From Enterovibrio norvegicus FF-33 (GTDB lineage: Bacteria; Pseudomonadota; Gammaproteobacteria; Enterobacterales; Vibrionaceae), in NCBI RefSeq assembly GCF_000286835.2, contig NZ_AJYD02000038.1:2774284-2838283 (forward strand): a stretch of 64,000 nt of DNA. The letters run 5' to 3'. This document shows positions 26,780 through 35,291 of the stretch, piece by piece (position 1 is the stretch's first letter; each line of letters opens with the position of its first letter). The notes beneath the pieces are model-generated. The model saw only the letters and a program-made list of their open reading frames with translations, did not search any database and was not told the DNA's origin. Position numbers and translations under genes: made by a program.

Positions 26780-27352
26780 CTACTTTTCGCTTTCAATCAC
26801 TTGCTCAAGCGAAACAGGATGTAACTTCACACAAACGCCATTGGCTTTAAATGCAACGGTCGGATTAGCAAGGCGTTCACCCTCCCCTGATGGTGAACTG
26901 AGCTTCACCTTTACGCCCATCTCGCTCAGTGTTTCCCAACGTGCTTTCAATTCAGGAAACAAACAAAATACGTCATCCAATAGCGCTTCTGGGGTGACTG
27001 CATCGGAAGGTATCACCCATTCTGCATGCTCCCATCCTTCTTCTGGATAGGTTTTTTCACTCGGATACGGAAGCTCAACACAATGCGTTTTCCACTGCCC
27101 GAAAGACACACTGTCATGCACCTTGATTACCACAATAGGGCGGCCATTAATGGTGTTCACAGAGATTTCATCGCCATATGCCAACCACGCTTGGTGCAGT
27201 TGCAGAGCAAGATCAACATCATTGACACGAAGTGCAATATGGTCAGCTTCATAAGAAGCGAGATCGATACCCAGCATTTCCAATAATACGTCTATACGAA
27301 GGCTAAAAGAGTCAAGTGAGGAGAAAAGCTGATCAACGGTAAGTGCAGACAT
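26780..27352 (-). CDS. yecM: YecM family VOC-fold protein
   Basis: This 190-residue protein of the YecM family has a vicinal-oxygen-chelate-like fold and no assigned reaction. Metal-ligand-like positions are visible in ADHIALRVND and in the central THCVELPYPSEKTYPEEGWEHAEWVIP block. I chose the ATG at 27352 (MSALTVDQLFSSLDSF), which gives a length close to E. coli YecM; an in-frame ATG ten codons upstream is possible. It is divergent from argS, the same neighbour as in E. coli. Confidence 0.88.
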   Translation of the reverse strand: MSALTVDQLFSSLDSFSLRIDVLLEMLGIDLASYEADHIALRVNDVDLALQLHQAWLAYGDEISVNTINGRPIVVIKVHDSVSFGQWKTHCVELPYPSEKTYPEEGWEHAEWVIPSDAVTPEALLDDVFCLFPELKARWETLSEMGVKVKLSSPSGEGERLANPTVAFKANGVCVKLHPVSLEQVIESEK

Positions 27353-27739
27353 GGAAATCTCTGTGTTAGTCGTGGAAATCATGCAAAGTATCCCATCCCC
27401 ACAAAACGATTACCAATACGTTATTGAATGAGTGAAATTTCTCCAGAAATACGCTGCAAGGAAATGAACACAACCCAGCGACAATGAATTGAAGGCATTT
27501 AACGGGATTTTGGTTTCAAACCACGCCTATTTGTGGGTATTATTACGCCTATCAATCTGCACTCGTTTTTGGTGTCGAAAGCGCGGTATTAAAGGCGTCA
27601 ACCATGCCCCGCAATGAGCATTTATCATTGGGTATCGTTGACGGATTTTTGCTTTAGTACCAAAGCAAGTAAGCCCATCGTCGTGATCGTGGTCAACTAT
27701 CACGCACTGTCAATCGGGTATCAAAATTAAGGTAAGCAC
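27353..27739. other. Divergent intergenic region yecM/argS
   Basis: 387 bp separate yecM (minus) and argS (plus). I found no ORF with family support and no known riboswitch. A GTGAT / ATCAC inverted repeat lies close to argS (around 27690-27705), and an imperfect GGTTTCAAACC palindrome is near 27510. It presumably holds both promoters. Confidence 0.45.
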
Positions 27740-29470
27740 GTGAATATTCAAGCCCTTCTCAATGAAAAAGTATCGGCTGCTATGGTCGCAGCAGGTGCAC
27801 CAGAAGGCAGCCCAGCTGCAGTTCGCCAGTCGGCGAAGCCACAATTTGGTGACTATCAAGCAAACGGCATCATGGGCGTTGCTAAAAAGCTGGGTGGAAA
27901 CCCACGTGATTTCGCACAGAAAGTGTTAGATGCTTTAGACCTTGACGGCATTGCATCAAAAACCGAAATCGCAGGCCCAGGCTTTATCAATATATTCCTT
28001 AGCCCAGAGTGGCTCGGTGAACAAGCAGGCCTCGCGCTGGCAGATAGCCGCCTTGGTGTGGCTGAAGATAACAAACAGAACATCGTTGTAGATTACTCAG
28101 CGCCTAACGTCGCAAAAGAAATGCACGTTGGTCACCTTCGCTCAACCATTATCGGTGATGCGGTTGTTCGTACGCTTGAATTTTTGGGTCACAACGTCAT
28201 TCGTGCCAACCACCTGGGTGATTGGGGTACGCAGTTCGGCATGTTGATCGCAAACCTTGAGCGCCATGAAGCACAAGGTGGCGACATCTCAATGGATTTG
28301 AGCGACATCGAAAGCTTCTACCGTGAATCAAAAACGCTTTACGACGAAGACGAAGAATTTGCAAAAACCGCACGTAACTACGTAGTTCGCCTTCAAAGCG
28401 GTGACGAATACTGCAAAGAAAAATGGCAGACACTGGTCAAAATCACCCTTGAACAAAACCAGCGTAACTACGATCGCCTGAACGTATCTTTGACTAACAA
28501 AGACGTAATGGGTGAAAGCATGTACAACAGCATGTTGGCAGGTATCGTGGCAGATCTTAAAGAGAAAGGTCTGGCGGTAGAAAGCGATGGCGCAATGGTT
28601 GTGTTCTTGAATGAGTACAAGAACAAAGACGGCGAACCTATGGGTGTGATCATCCAAAAGCGTGACGGCGGTTTCTTGTACACCACAACCGATATTGCCT
28701 GTGCGAAATACCGTTACGAAACGTTTAATGCAGATCGTGTTCTGTATTTCATCGATTCTCGTCAACACCAGCACTTGATGCAAGCGTGGGCGATTGTGCG
28801 TAAAGCGGGCTATATCCCTGAATCAATGAGCCTAGAGCACCACGCATTTGGCATGATGCTAGGGAAAGATGGTCGTCCGTTTAAGACCCGTGCTGGTGGC
28901 ACCGTTCGTCTAGCGGATCTACTTGACGAAGCAGAAGTGCGTGCAGCCAAACTGATTGAAGAAAAAAATCCTGAAATGCCAGCAGACGAAAAAGCGAACA
29001 TCGCCAACACCGTTGCCATGGCTGCCGTGAAGTATTCAGAGCTGTCTAAGCACCGCACCACTGACTACATCTTCGATTGGGACAACATGCTTGCATTTGA
29101 GGGCAATACTGCACCTTATATGCAGTATGCCTACACACGCGTTGCTTCTATCTTTAACAAAGCAGGCATCGAAGCTGACTCAGTGCAAGGCGATATCATC
29201 ATTGCTGACGACAAAGAGAAAGCACTCGTGTCTAAGTTGCTGCAATTTGAAGAAGCTGTTCAATCTGTCGCGCGTGAAGGTCAGCCTCACATCATGTGTG
29301 GCTATCTGTTTGAACTGGCCGGGACATTCTCTAGCTTCTATGAAGCCTGCCCGATCCTCAATGCAGACGGTGACACAAAACAAAGCCGCTTGAAACTTGC
29401 AGCACTGACTGCAAAAACTATCAAACAAGGTCTTGATCTTCTTGGTATTAACACGCTAGAACGCATGTAA
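27740..29470 (+). CDS. argS: Arginyl-tRNA synthetase
   Basis: ArgS charges tRNA-Arg. The 576-residue class I enzyme has the N-terminal Add-1 tRNA-binding domain, the HIGH-like motif HVGH (129-132) in [15 protein letters not shown], and the Rossmann core with DYSAPN. The anticodon-binding C-terminus ends in the usual GINTLERM. It starts with GTG at 27740 behind AAGG, giving the conserved [12 protein letters not shown]-terminus. A terminator follows directly. Confidence 0.97.
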   Translation: MNIQALLNEKVSAAMVAAGAPEGSPAAVRQSAKPQFGDYQANGIMGVAKKLGGNPRDFAQKVLDALDLDGIASKTEIAGPGFINIFLSPEWLGEQAGLALADSRLGVAEDNKQNIVVDYSAPNVAKEMHVGHLRSTIIGDAVVRTLEFLGHNVIRANHLGDWGTQFGMLIANLERHEAQGGDISMDLSDIESFYRESKTLYDEDEEFAKTARNYVVRLQSGDEYCKEKWQTLVKITLEQNQRNYDRLNVSLTNKDVMGESMYNSMLAGIVADLKEKGLAVESDGAMVVFLNEYKNKDGEPMGVIIQKRDGGFLYTTTDIACAKYRYETFNADRVLYFIDSRQHQHLMQAWAIVRKAGYIPESMSLEHHAFGMMLGKDGRPFKTRAGGTVRLADLLDEAEVRAAKLIEEKNPEMPADEKANIANTVAMAAVKYSELSKHRTTDYIFDWDNMLAFEGNTAPYMQYAYTRVASIFNKAGIEADSVQGDIIIADDKEKALVSKLLQFEEAVQSVAREGQPHIMCGYLFELAGTFSSFYEACPILNADGDTKQSRLKLAALTAKTIKQGLDLLGINTLERM

Positions 29471-29502
29471 TCATTACCAACTAATTGCGTGTGAAAAGTT
29501 TG

Positions 29503-29535
29503 AGCCTCATTCATAAATGAATGGGGCTTTTTTTT
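29503..29535 (+). terminator. argS terminator
   Basis: AGCCTCATTCAT pairs with ATGAATGGGGCT (29503-29514 / 29517-29528, one G-T pair), followed by a run of eight or more T. Confidence 0.9.
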
Positions 29536-29604
29536 GCGTGAATGCATCAAACTCACTGCGTTTCTTGTATCATAAGTGACACAGGTTGTACTAAGGGATG
29601 GTGC

Positions 29605-30627
29605 ATGAGCGATTACGTTTTTTTCGAAGCAACAAAGATTTTCAAGCGTGCCGTGCCATTGATGGTGAAGTACAAAGTACCTACTACCCCGCACTATTTT
29701 TCGCTTTGGTATACCTACTGTGCTGGAACTCATCCACAACTTAACCGAGCGGTTGATGAGACGGTCGAACGCTTTGGTCAATGCTCCAAAGGGCACTGCG
29801 ATACCCTGATCGAATCCTACCTGCTTGATGATGCAAAACGAGAAGTCGACAGCTTTCGGAAGAAGTTGGAAAGCCTTGCCGCTGACTTAGGCCATTCTAT
29901 TGACGATACGGTGCAAGACACTCAAGCGTTCCAGAACATTCTTAACTCTTCGGTTAGCCGGCTTGAAGATGTGAAAAGTCAATCCGACATCAGCGGTGAA
30001 AGCCAAGTTGTGCTTCAAGATGTGCTCAAAGGATCACAGCATTTACTGCAAGCAACCTCTCAATACCAATTGCAGGTATCATCGCAAAAATCAGAAATCG
30101 ACTCACTCAAACTGCAGCTCAAAGAATACCAAAAGCAAGCCACTCATGATGCTCTAACGGGCGCATTCAACCGACGTGCCTTTGAACAAGAACTTGATGA
30201 GCACCTTAAGCAAAAATGCGAAATGTGCTTAGTGATGGTCGATATCGACCACTTTAAGTCGTTTAACGATGAATTTGGTCATCAAATGGGCGACAAAGTC
30301 CTTAAGATAGTGGCTCAGAGGCTTGAGCAAAGCGTCGAAACCAACGGAATGATTTTTCGTTATGGTGGTGAGGAATTTTCAATACTACTCCCCAAAATGT
30401 CTCTACGGGGCGCCTATCAAATTGCGGAGAAAACGCGAAAATCACTAGAGCGACTTTCTGTTACCGACAAACGTTCGGGGCAGAAAATCAACTCGATCAC
30501 CGCCTCTTTCGGTATCGCCGAATTTGCTATTGGTGAGCAAGGTGCGCAGTTTGTCTCTCGCGCTGACGAAGCACTTTACGATGCAAAAAATCGCGGTAGA
30601 AATAGAGTGATGCCTTTGGTGCGATAA
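29605..30627 (+). CDS. GGDEF diguanylate cyclase
   Basis: This 340-residue protein makes cyclic di-GMP from two GTP. The GGDEF domain (about 178-340) has the active motif GGEEF in FRYGGEEFSILLPKM and the metal/substrate residues in MVDIDHFKSFNDEFGHQMGD. The product-inhibition RxxD site expected just upstream is absent (VETN stands there), so feedback inhibition may be lost. The N-terminal ~100 residues (FKRAVPLMVKYKVPTTPHYFSLWYTYCAG...FGQCSKGHCD) form a domain common in such cyclases but uncharacterised; a coiled coil links the two. No membrane segment. The ATG at 29605 follows AAGGGA; a 21-codon upstream extension enters the argS terminator. Confidence 0.92.
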   Translation: MSDYVFFEATKIFKRAVPLMVKYKVPTTPHYFSLWYTYCAGTHPQLNRAVDETVERFGQCSKGHCDTLIESYLLDDAKREVDSFRKKLESLAADLGHSIDDTVQDTQAFQNILNSSVSRLEDVKSQSDISGESQVVLQDVLKGSQHLLQATSQYQLQVSSQKSEIDSLKLQLKEYQKQATHDALTGAFNRRAFEQELDEHLKQKCEMCLVMVDIDHFKSFNDEFGHQMGDKVLKIVAQRLEQSVETNGMIFRYGGEEFSILLPKMSLRGAYQIAEKTRKSLERLSVTDKRSGQKINSITASFGIAEFAIGEQGAQFVSRADEALYDAKNRGRNRVMPLVR

Positions 30628-30640
30628 CGCAGGTCAGAGG

Positions 30641-31240
30641 CTATTGATTCAACTTCGCCCCTCCTTCAACCAACCACAACATCTCATTTTCAGTCGATAG
30701 CCGACCTAAAGAGGCATTGCGTTGAGGGAAGCGTCCAAAGCGCTGAATAATGTCAAAATGATTCCGCGCTTGTCGATAAAAGTTCTCAAACATGCCCGCC
30801 TCTGATTGGTCTGCTGATTCACATAGCTGACTAAATCTAAACAGCGCCTCTTCTTGATCTTCTGCGTGCTCGGAGTGCTGAAGTGGCGTATAGAAAAACG
30901 CGCGCTGGATCGGCAACAATTGTTGGTCCTGACCAATCGCCAACCCACGCTTGCAAAGTGCTAACGCAAACTCATCATAGCGAAACGCAGCACTTAAGCC
31001 TCGATAGATACGGCGACTGAATTGATCGAGCAAAATAATCTGCGCTAATGCGCCAAAAGGCGTTTCTAGCCACTGTGACAATTTACCCTCCCCTGCCATG
31101 CTAACGTAAGGCAAAAAACGTTCACGAATAACACGGTCGGAACACTCGTCACCATGAAACCACATCGCTTTTATCAAATCATGCGTTTGTGGTGCCTCGG
31201 CATCCTCAAACCAAAAGTCCAGCACTTCTATATAGTCCAT
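30641..31240 (-). CDS. DUF924 family protein
   Basis: This 199-residue protein of the DUF924 family has an alpha-helical, TPR-like fold and unknown function. The conserved blocks are VLDFWFEDAE, ALAQIILLDQFSRRIYRGLSAAFRYDEFALALC and AFFYTPLQHSEHAEDQEEALRLF-like, ending in FGRFPQRNASLGR. I chose the ATG at 31240 (MDYIEVLDFWF); a start four codons upstream is possible. It is convergent with the diguanylate cyclase gene, 13 bp between stops. Confidence 0.9.
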   Translation of the reverse strand: MDYIEVLDFWFEDAEAPQTHDLIKAMWFHGDECSDRVIRERFLPYVSMAGEGKLSQWLETPFGALAQIILLDQFSRRIYRGLSAAFRYDEFALALCKRGLAIGQDQQLLPIQRAFFYTPLQHSEHAEDQEEALFRFSQLCESADQSEAGMFENFYRQARNHFDIIQRFGRFPQRNASLGRLSTENEMLWLVEGGAKLNQ

Positions 31241-31468
31241 GCTCGCTCCCACGATGTTGGCTCTGATTTTGACTCTCTCTTTAGCCTAAACCCTTATCAG
31301 AAAAAGGGCGCGCTATTGGTCAAGTTGTAGTGGGTTTTGTGATTTTTCCATGACAATTAGGCAAACCCATTTCATCTAATCATCACAGAGTTTAATCTCT
31401 GTCATTGGTTTACATTTTTCAAAATTGCCAGTAGCTTTGAATGAGTTTTTGAAAAAAGAGAAAATAAA

Positions 31469-31897
31469 ATGGCGTTTGAGTTACATCCGCGTTTGGAAGC
31501 AGATACCACATGGCTGGGGGATTTTTTGCTGTGTCGTGTTTTATTGAGTAAAGAAGATATTGGGCCTTGGTTTATTTTGGTACCCAAAGTGGTAGGCGTT
31601 ACCGAACTGCATCACCTGAGTGAAGCTGATCAGCAACAGTTTATGCGTGAATCATCCTTGCTTGCTGCAAAGCTGGAATTTCTTACTCGCCCAGACAAGC
31701 TGAATATGGGCGCACTCGGAAATATGGTGCCACAACTTCATATTCACCATATCGCCCGCTTTCAATCTGACATTGCTTGGCCTGGTCCTATATGGGGAAA
31801 TACACCCGGTATCGCTCGAACCAAAGATGATCAAGATGCGATGGCATTTCAATGGCGACAACACTTAAGTGAAATCAGCGATTTCATCGCAGCGTAA
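31469..31897 (+). CDS. HIT family nucleotide-binding hydrolase
   Basis: This 142-residue histidine-triad protein has the catalytic motif HIHHIARF preceded by VPQL, a variant of the HxHxHxx triad, with an N-terminal region (FELHPRLEADTTWLGDFLLCRVLLS) typical of the bacterial HIT branch. Such proteins hydrolyse dinucleotides or nucleoside phosphoramidates; the substrate here is unknown. It is monocistronic and ends at a bidirectional terminator shared with feoABC. Confidence 0.9.
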   Translation: MAFELHPRLEADTTWLGDFLLCRVLLSKEDIGPWFILVPKVVGVTELHHLSEADQQQFMRESSLLAAKLEFLTRPDKLNMGALGNMVPQLHIHHIARFQSDIAWPGPIWGNTPGIARTKDDQDAMAFQWRQHLSEISDFIAA

Positions 31898-31971
31898 CCG
31901 TCTGTATCGAAACCAGCATCTGCCCAATATCTATCTTGATAGATAACGCGAAATAGCCAGTCAAAATATAC

Positions 31972-32005
31972 AAAAAGCGCGGTGTGAATATCACCGCGCT
32001 TTTTT
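31972..32005. terminator. Bidirectional terminator HIT gene/feoABC
   Basis: AAAAAGCGCGGTG and CACCGCGCTTTTT form a long perfect stem with a 7-base loop between convergent transcripts; A- and T-runs flank it on both sides. Confidence 0.92.
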
Positions 32006-32056
32006 AGTATCTACGTGTATCTGATAAGCGGATTACCCGCTCTAGCTGATAGCCAC

Positions 32057-32281
32057 TTACTGTATGACAGTAATGCCTAGCTCTTTATCCGACACCCACT
32101 GATACCGGCGAACAACGCCATTTCGTGAATCGGAAACCGTGGTTTTGAGCTGGCCTTTTTTGACCCACACACTCAACATTGCGTCGATACCATCTTCCGA
32201 CAATCCAAAGTGTACCGACAATTCCGTCAAACTGCATTGGGGGTAAGCAATCACATAGTCACGCAATTCAGTCAGTATCAC
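32057..32281 (-). CDS. feoC: FeoC-like ferrous iron transport regulator
   Basis: This is a 74-residue winged-helix protein of the FeoC type (VILTELRDYVIAYPQCSLTELSVHFGLSEDGIDAMLSVWVKKGQL). It partners FeoB, which it is thought to bind or stabilise. The GTG at 32281 overlaps the feoB stop (GTGA), so the genes are translationally coupled; a longer frame reaching back into feoB is not real. It has one cysteine only (Cys16), so the iron-sulfur cluster proposed for enterobacterial FeoC cannot form as described. That fits the Vibrio branch of the family. Confidence 0.85.
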   Translation of the reverse strand: MILTELRDYVIAYPQCSLTELSVHFGLSEDGIDAMLSVWVKKGQLKTTVSDSRNGVVRRYQWVSDKELGITVIQ

Positions 32282-34560
32282 AAGGCCACCGCATTCATTG
32301 CCGCATTTCGTTTTGCATGGCGATGAAGTAAATGAATTACGACTGCCATCACGGTCACACTGCCAAGAATGGAAATACCACTTTTGACAGCTGTTTCCGT
32401 TAACATCGCGGCTTGATAAACGATAGTTGCACACACCACAGCAAGTAGCATGGTCCAACTGGCAATAAACACCGCAAACGGACGACCAAATTCACGGACA
32501 TAGGCGCCCATGGCTGCCACACAAGGTGTATAGAGCAAGATAAACACCAAATAGGCAAATGCGCTGGCAGCTGTAAAGTGAACACTCAAGTTAGCAAAGA
32601 TACTCAAATCGACTTCTTGTTCTTCGGCAACCGCGTGCTGATCGGGCAAATCACCAACGTCTATTCCGAGCGGATCAGCAAAGTTTAACCCCAGTAAATT
32701 CTCTGGAATGGTTTCCAACGCTTCTTGCAAACTCGCTAGCAAATCATAGTCTGACGTATCCGCTTCGCTTGGTGTCGAATAAAGATTATTGAGCGTACCG
32801 ACAACCGCTTCTTTTGCAAAGATCCCAGTGATAATACCAACCGTCGCCGGCCAATTATCTTCTTGAATACCAATAGGCGCAAAGACAGGTGTGATGACTT
32901 GTGCAACTTTTGATAAAACAGAATGTTCAGAATCTTGATGACCAAATGAGCCGTCTGTCCCCACCGAGTTCAAAAAGCTCAACACCGTCACAACGACGAC
33001 TATGGTTTTACCCGCGCCCAACACAAAACGTTTGAGTTTGTGCCATGTTTTCAACACCACGTCTTTGATACGAGGCCATTCGTAGCGCGGCATTTCCATC
33101 ATGAAGGAATCACTGTCCCCGGGATATAGCGTATTTCTCAGTACAACGCCCGTAAATACGGCGATAGCAATGCCTAGCAGGTATAACAAGAACACCACGT
33201 TTTGTCCGTTTTCTGGGAAAAAGGCGGCGGCAAACAGCGCATAAACAGGTAGACGTGCGCCACATGACATAAATGGCGCCATTGCTGCTGCTAATCGGCG
33301 TTCTCGTTCTTGATCAAGAGTACGGGTCGCCATGATCGCAGGCACATTACAGCCAAATCCTAAGACCAACGGCACAAATGCTTTGCCCGGCAAGCCAATT
33401 TTCTGCATCGCTTTATCTAGCACAAACGCGGCACGAGCCATATAGCCAGAGCTTTCAAGCAAAGACATAAACAGATAGAGACAGGCAATGACGGGGATAA
33501 AGGTGGCCACAGTTTGAATGCCCCCACCAACCCCATCAGTAAGAATTGTCACAAGCCAAACAGGAAGGTGCTCGTCAAGCAAGTAGTGCCCGCCGTCGAC
33601 CAGTATCGCGCCGGTACTGATGTCAAAGAAATCGATAAATGCACTACCGATGTTTATCGAAAACATAAACATCAGATACATGATGAGAAAAAAGATGGGT
33701 AAACCAAAGTAGCGGCTCAACACCACATTATCGATAGCATCGGTAATTCGAGCTTTAAGTGGAACGACCTGCTTTTTACACAGACGACAAATCTGCGCCA
33801 CGCGCGAGTAACGCACATTGGCAATAGCGAGATCAACATCAGTCTGATCTAGTTGTTGATGAGAAACCTCATCAAGCAATATCTTGGTCTCGGCAGAGAG
33901 TTGACTCAGCAAGACGCGATCACCTGCCAGCAGACGAATAGACTTTGCGCGTTCGTAGTTTGCGGCTTCTTGCTTTAATCCTCCAGACAGTTTAGCGATT
34001 GCAGATTCAACGTCATTGCCGTAATCCAGAGTCAGTGCTGAGCTATCGTATGGCGTTCGAATGCTTTCAGCCAGAGAGCACTTTAATGCGTCGACTGATG
34101 ACGGATTCGTTGCGGTAACCGTGAAGACCTGACAGCCAAGCAGTCTAGCAAGCTCGTCGGTATCAAGACGAAAACCATGCTGCTCCACCACATCCATTTT
34201 ATTCAAAACGACAACCATCGGTCGCCCTAGCTCACGCAACTGAAGCGTGAGGTAAAGGCTTCGCTCTAAACAACTGGCGTCCAGTACATTGACAATCAAA
34301 TCGCTTGGAAGAGAGAAAAGTGCCGTGATGGCAATCGACTCATCAAGGCTGTTTTCACCGTCAGCATTATCTAGGGTATAGATACCCGGAAGATCGGTGA
34401 GTGCGCAGCTTTCATCACCAAGCAATGCAGCGCCGGTTTTTTTGTCCACGGTGACACCCGCCCAGTTACCGATCTCCTGTCGACCACCGGTTAATCGGTT
34501 AAAAAGCGTCGTTTTTCCGGAATTCGGGTTACCGACAGTAAGTAACTGCTTACTTGTCAT
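32278..34560 (-). CDS. feoB: Ferrous iron transporter FeoB
   Basis: FeoB imports Fe2+ through the inner membrane. The 760-residue protein has an N-terminal G-protein domain (G1 GNPNSGKTT at 10-18, G3 DLPG, G4 NKMD), a helical GDP-dissociation domain, and two Gate-type membrane halves. Conserved VLGFGCNVPAIMATRTL and PFMSCGARLPVYALF are present. The C-terminal PCVAAMGAYVREFG block is intact. It overlaps feoA by 11 bp and feoC by 4 bp, forming feoABC. Confidence 0.97.
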   Translation of the reverse strand: MTSKQLLTVGNPNSGKTTLFNRLTGGRQEIGNWAGVTVDKKTGAALLGDESCALTDLPGIYTLDNADGENSLDESIAITALFSLPSDLIVNVLDASCLERSLYLTLQLRELGRPMVVVLNKMDVVEQHGFRLDTDELARLLGCQVFTVTATNPSSVDALKCSLAESIRTPYDSSALTLDYGNDVESAIAKLSGGLKQEAANYERAKSIRLLAGDRVLLSQLSAETKILLDEVSHQQLDQTDVDLAIANVRYSRVAQICRLCKKQVVPLKARITDAIDNVVLSRYFGLPIFFLIMYLMFMFSINIGSAFIDFFDISTGAILVDGGHYLLDEHLPVWLVTILTDGVGGGIQTVATFIPVIACLYLFMSLLESSGYMARAAFVLDKAMQKIGLPGKAFVPLVLGFGCNVPAIMATRTLDQERERRLAAAMAPFMSCGARLPVYALFAAAFFPENGQNVVFLLYLLGIAIAVFTGVVLRNTLYPGDSDSFMMEMPRYEWPRIKDVVLKTWHKLKRFVLGAGKTIVVVVTVLSFLNSVGTDGSFGHQDSEHSVLSKVAQVITPVFAPIGIQEDNWPATVGIITGIFAKEAVVGTLNNLYSTPSEADTSDYDLLASLQEALETIPENLLGLNFADPLGIDVGDLPDQHAVAEEQEVDLSIFANLSVHFTAASAFAYLVFILLYTPCVAAMGAYVREFGRPFAVFIASWTMLLAVVCATIVYQAAMLTETAVKSGISILGSVTVMAVVIHLLHRHAKRNAAMNAVAL

Positions 34561-34783
34561 GACTTATTACCTCAATCTGGCTGGCTAAACTCTTTCGAAG
34601 CGCAATATCACATCCACGGACGCGGACTTGAATAGGGTCACCCATCGGCGCTAGGCGGATAATGCGTACCTCTGTGTCTGGTAGCAATCCCATCGCCATC
34701 AATTTCTTTCGGGGGATAGAAGGTACGTTTGATAACGACACCACCTGCCCTGTTAAACCCGGCTTTAGCTCCGACAGCTTCAT
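34550..34783 (-). CDS. feoA: Ferrous iron transport protein FeoA
   Basis: FeoA is a 77-residue SH3-like cytoplasmic protein required for FeoB-dependent iron uptake. The fold motif KPGLTGQVVSLSNVP...RKKLMAMGLLPDTEVRIIRLAPMGDPIQVRVRGCDIALRKSLA is complete. The ATG at 34783 is spaced 8 nt from AGG; an in-frame GTG two codons earlier is only 2 nt from it. The promoter region carries a Fur box overlapping the ribosome-binding site and an FNR-like site further up. Confidence 0.93.
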   Translation of the reverse strand: MKLSELKPGLTGQVVSLSNVPSIPRKKLMAMGLLPDTEVRIIRLAPMGDPIQVRVRGCDIALRKSLASQIEVISHDK

Positions 34784-34792
34784 AATCACAAC

Positions 34793-34811
34793 CTAAATGA
34801 GAATCATAAAC
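34793..34811. promoter_or_regulatory. Fur box before feoA
   Basis: CTAAATGAGAATCATAAAC matches the 19-bp Fur consensus at most positions (core AATGAnAATCAT). It lies 10-28 bp upstream of the feoA start, so Fe2+-Fur binding would block expression when iron is plentiful. Confidence 0.8.
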
Positions 34812-34850
34812 GTTTGCGGTAAAGTATTGCAAAATGTTGCAGAAATAAAG

Positions 34851-34864
34851 TTGTTTTTGATCAA
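34851..34864. promoter_or_regulatory. Candidate FNR site before feoA
   Basis: TTGTTTTTGATCAA fits TTGAT-N4-ATCAA with one mismatch, about 70-80 bp upstream of feoA. Ferrous iron uptake is often activated without oxygen by FNR; binding here is inference. Confidence 0.55.
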
Positions 34865-34914
34865 CAAAATTGGCGCTTTGCTCGCTAAGAGACGCAACGC
34901 ACTTTCTCGAACTC

Positions 34915-35040
34915 GTTAATTCCGTCAAAAATAACGTCAACTACGTGAAATTCCATCCCGTTTCACGCGTCCATTCCCGACTAATCAAACAAAATTCGCT
35001 TCAGCCACGTTGGCAGAAGATTGTTAATTTCGTCAAAAAA
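34915..35040 (+). repeat. Direct repeat pair GTTAATTYCGTCAAAAA
   Basis: GTTAATTCCGTCAAAAA (34915-34931) recurs as GTTAATTTCGTCAAAAA (35024-35040) with one mismatch, 109 bp apart, upstream of feoA and of the small-RNA candidate. They could be operator half-sites; the factor is unknown. Confidence 0.6.
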
Positions 35041-35104
35041 TCACCAAATGGCTTTTTTAGCCCTTTGAAATCTTCGACTCAGTGCAAAAAAAACATGGCT
35101 TTTT

Positions 35105-35280
35105 AATCGGAATGAAATAATGGCGGGAAATTACTATGTGCGAGGGAGGGAGAACCGTTTAAATGAACTCAAGTTAATTCCAGATGGTGTGAGGGACTCC
35201 CACACACCTCCGGCAGCAAGCGAAGGTGTCTTTGACGCCCGTGGTATAGTCAGTCGGCTATACCACGCTCTTTTTTTTCT
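35105..35280 (+). ncRNA. Candidate small RNA ending in a strong terminator
   Basis: A plus-strand factor-independent terminator (35240-35249 CGTGGTATAG / 35258-35267 CTATACCACG, then eight T) has no plus-strand gene in front of it; both neighbours are on the minus strand. Upstream lie further stems, GGTGTG-GGGA / TCCC-CACACC (around 35183-35207) and ACACCT / AGGTGT, and several GGA motifs (GAGGGAGGGAG). I infer an untranslated transcript of roughly 150-180 nt. The 5' end and promoter are not identified, and I recognise no known sRNA family. Confidence 0.4.
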
Positions 35281-35291
35281 ACCTTGTTTAC

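Noticed and set aside
32282-32458. N-terminal extension of the feoC frame into feoB
   Set aside because: It is an out-of-frame shadow of feoB; the GTG at 32281, overlapping the feoB stop, gives the FeoC family length.
34870-35106. 78-codon plus-strand frame upstream of feoA
   Set aside because: It starts with TTG, has no ribosome-binding site and crosses the two direct repeats; nothing in the product looks like a protein family.
35225-35270. tRNA-like appearance of GTGGTATAGTCAGTCGGC
   Set aside because: There is no TTCGA arm and no cloverleaf. The sequence is the stem of a terminator.
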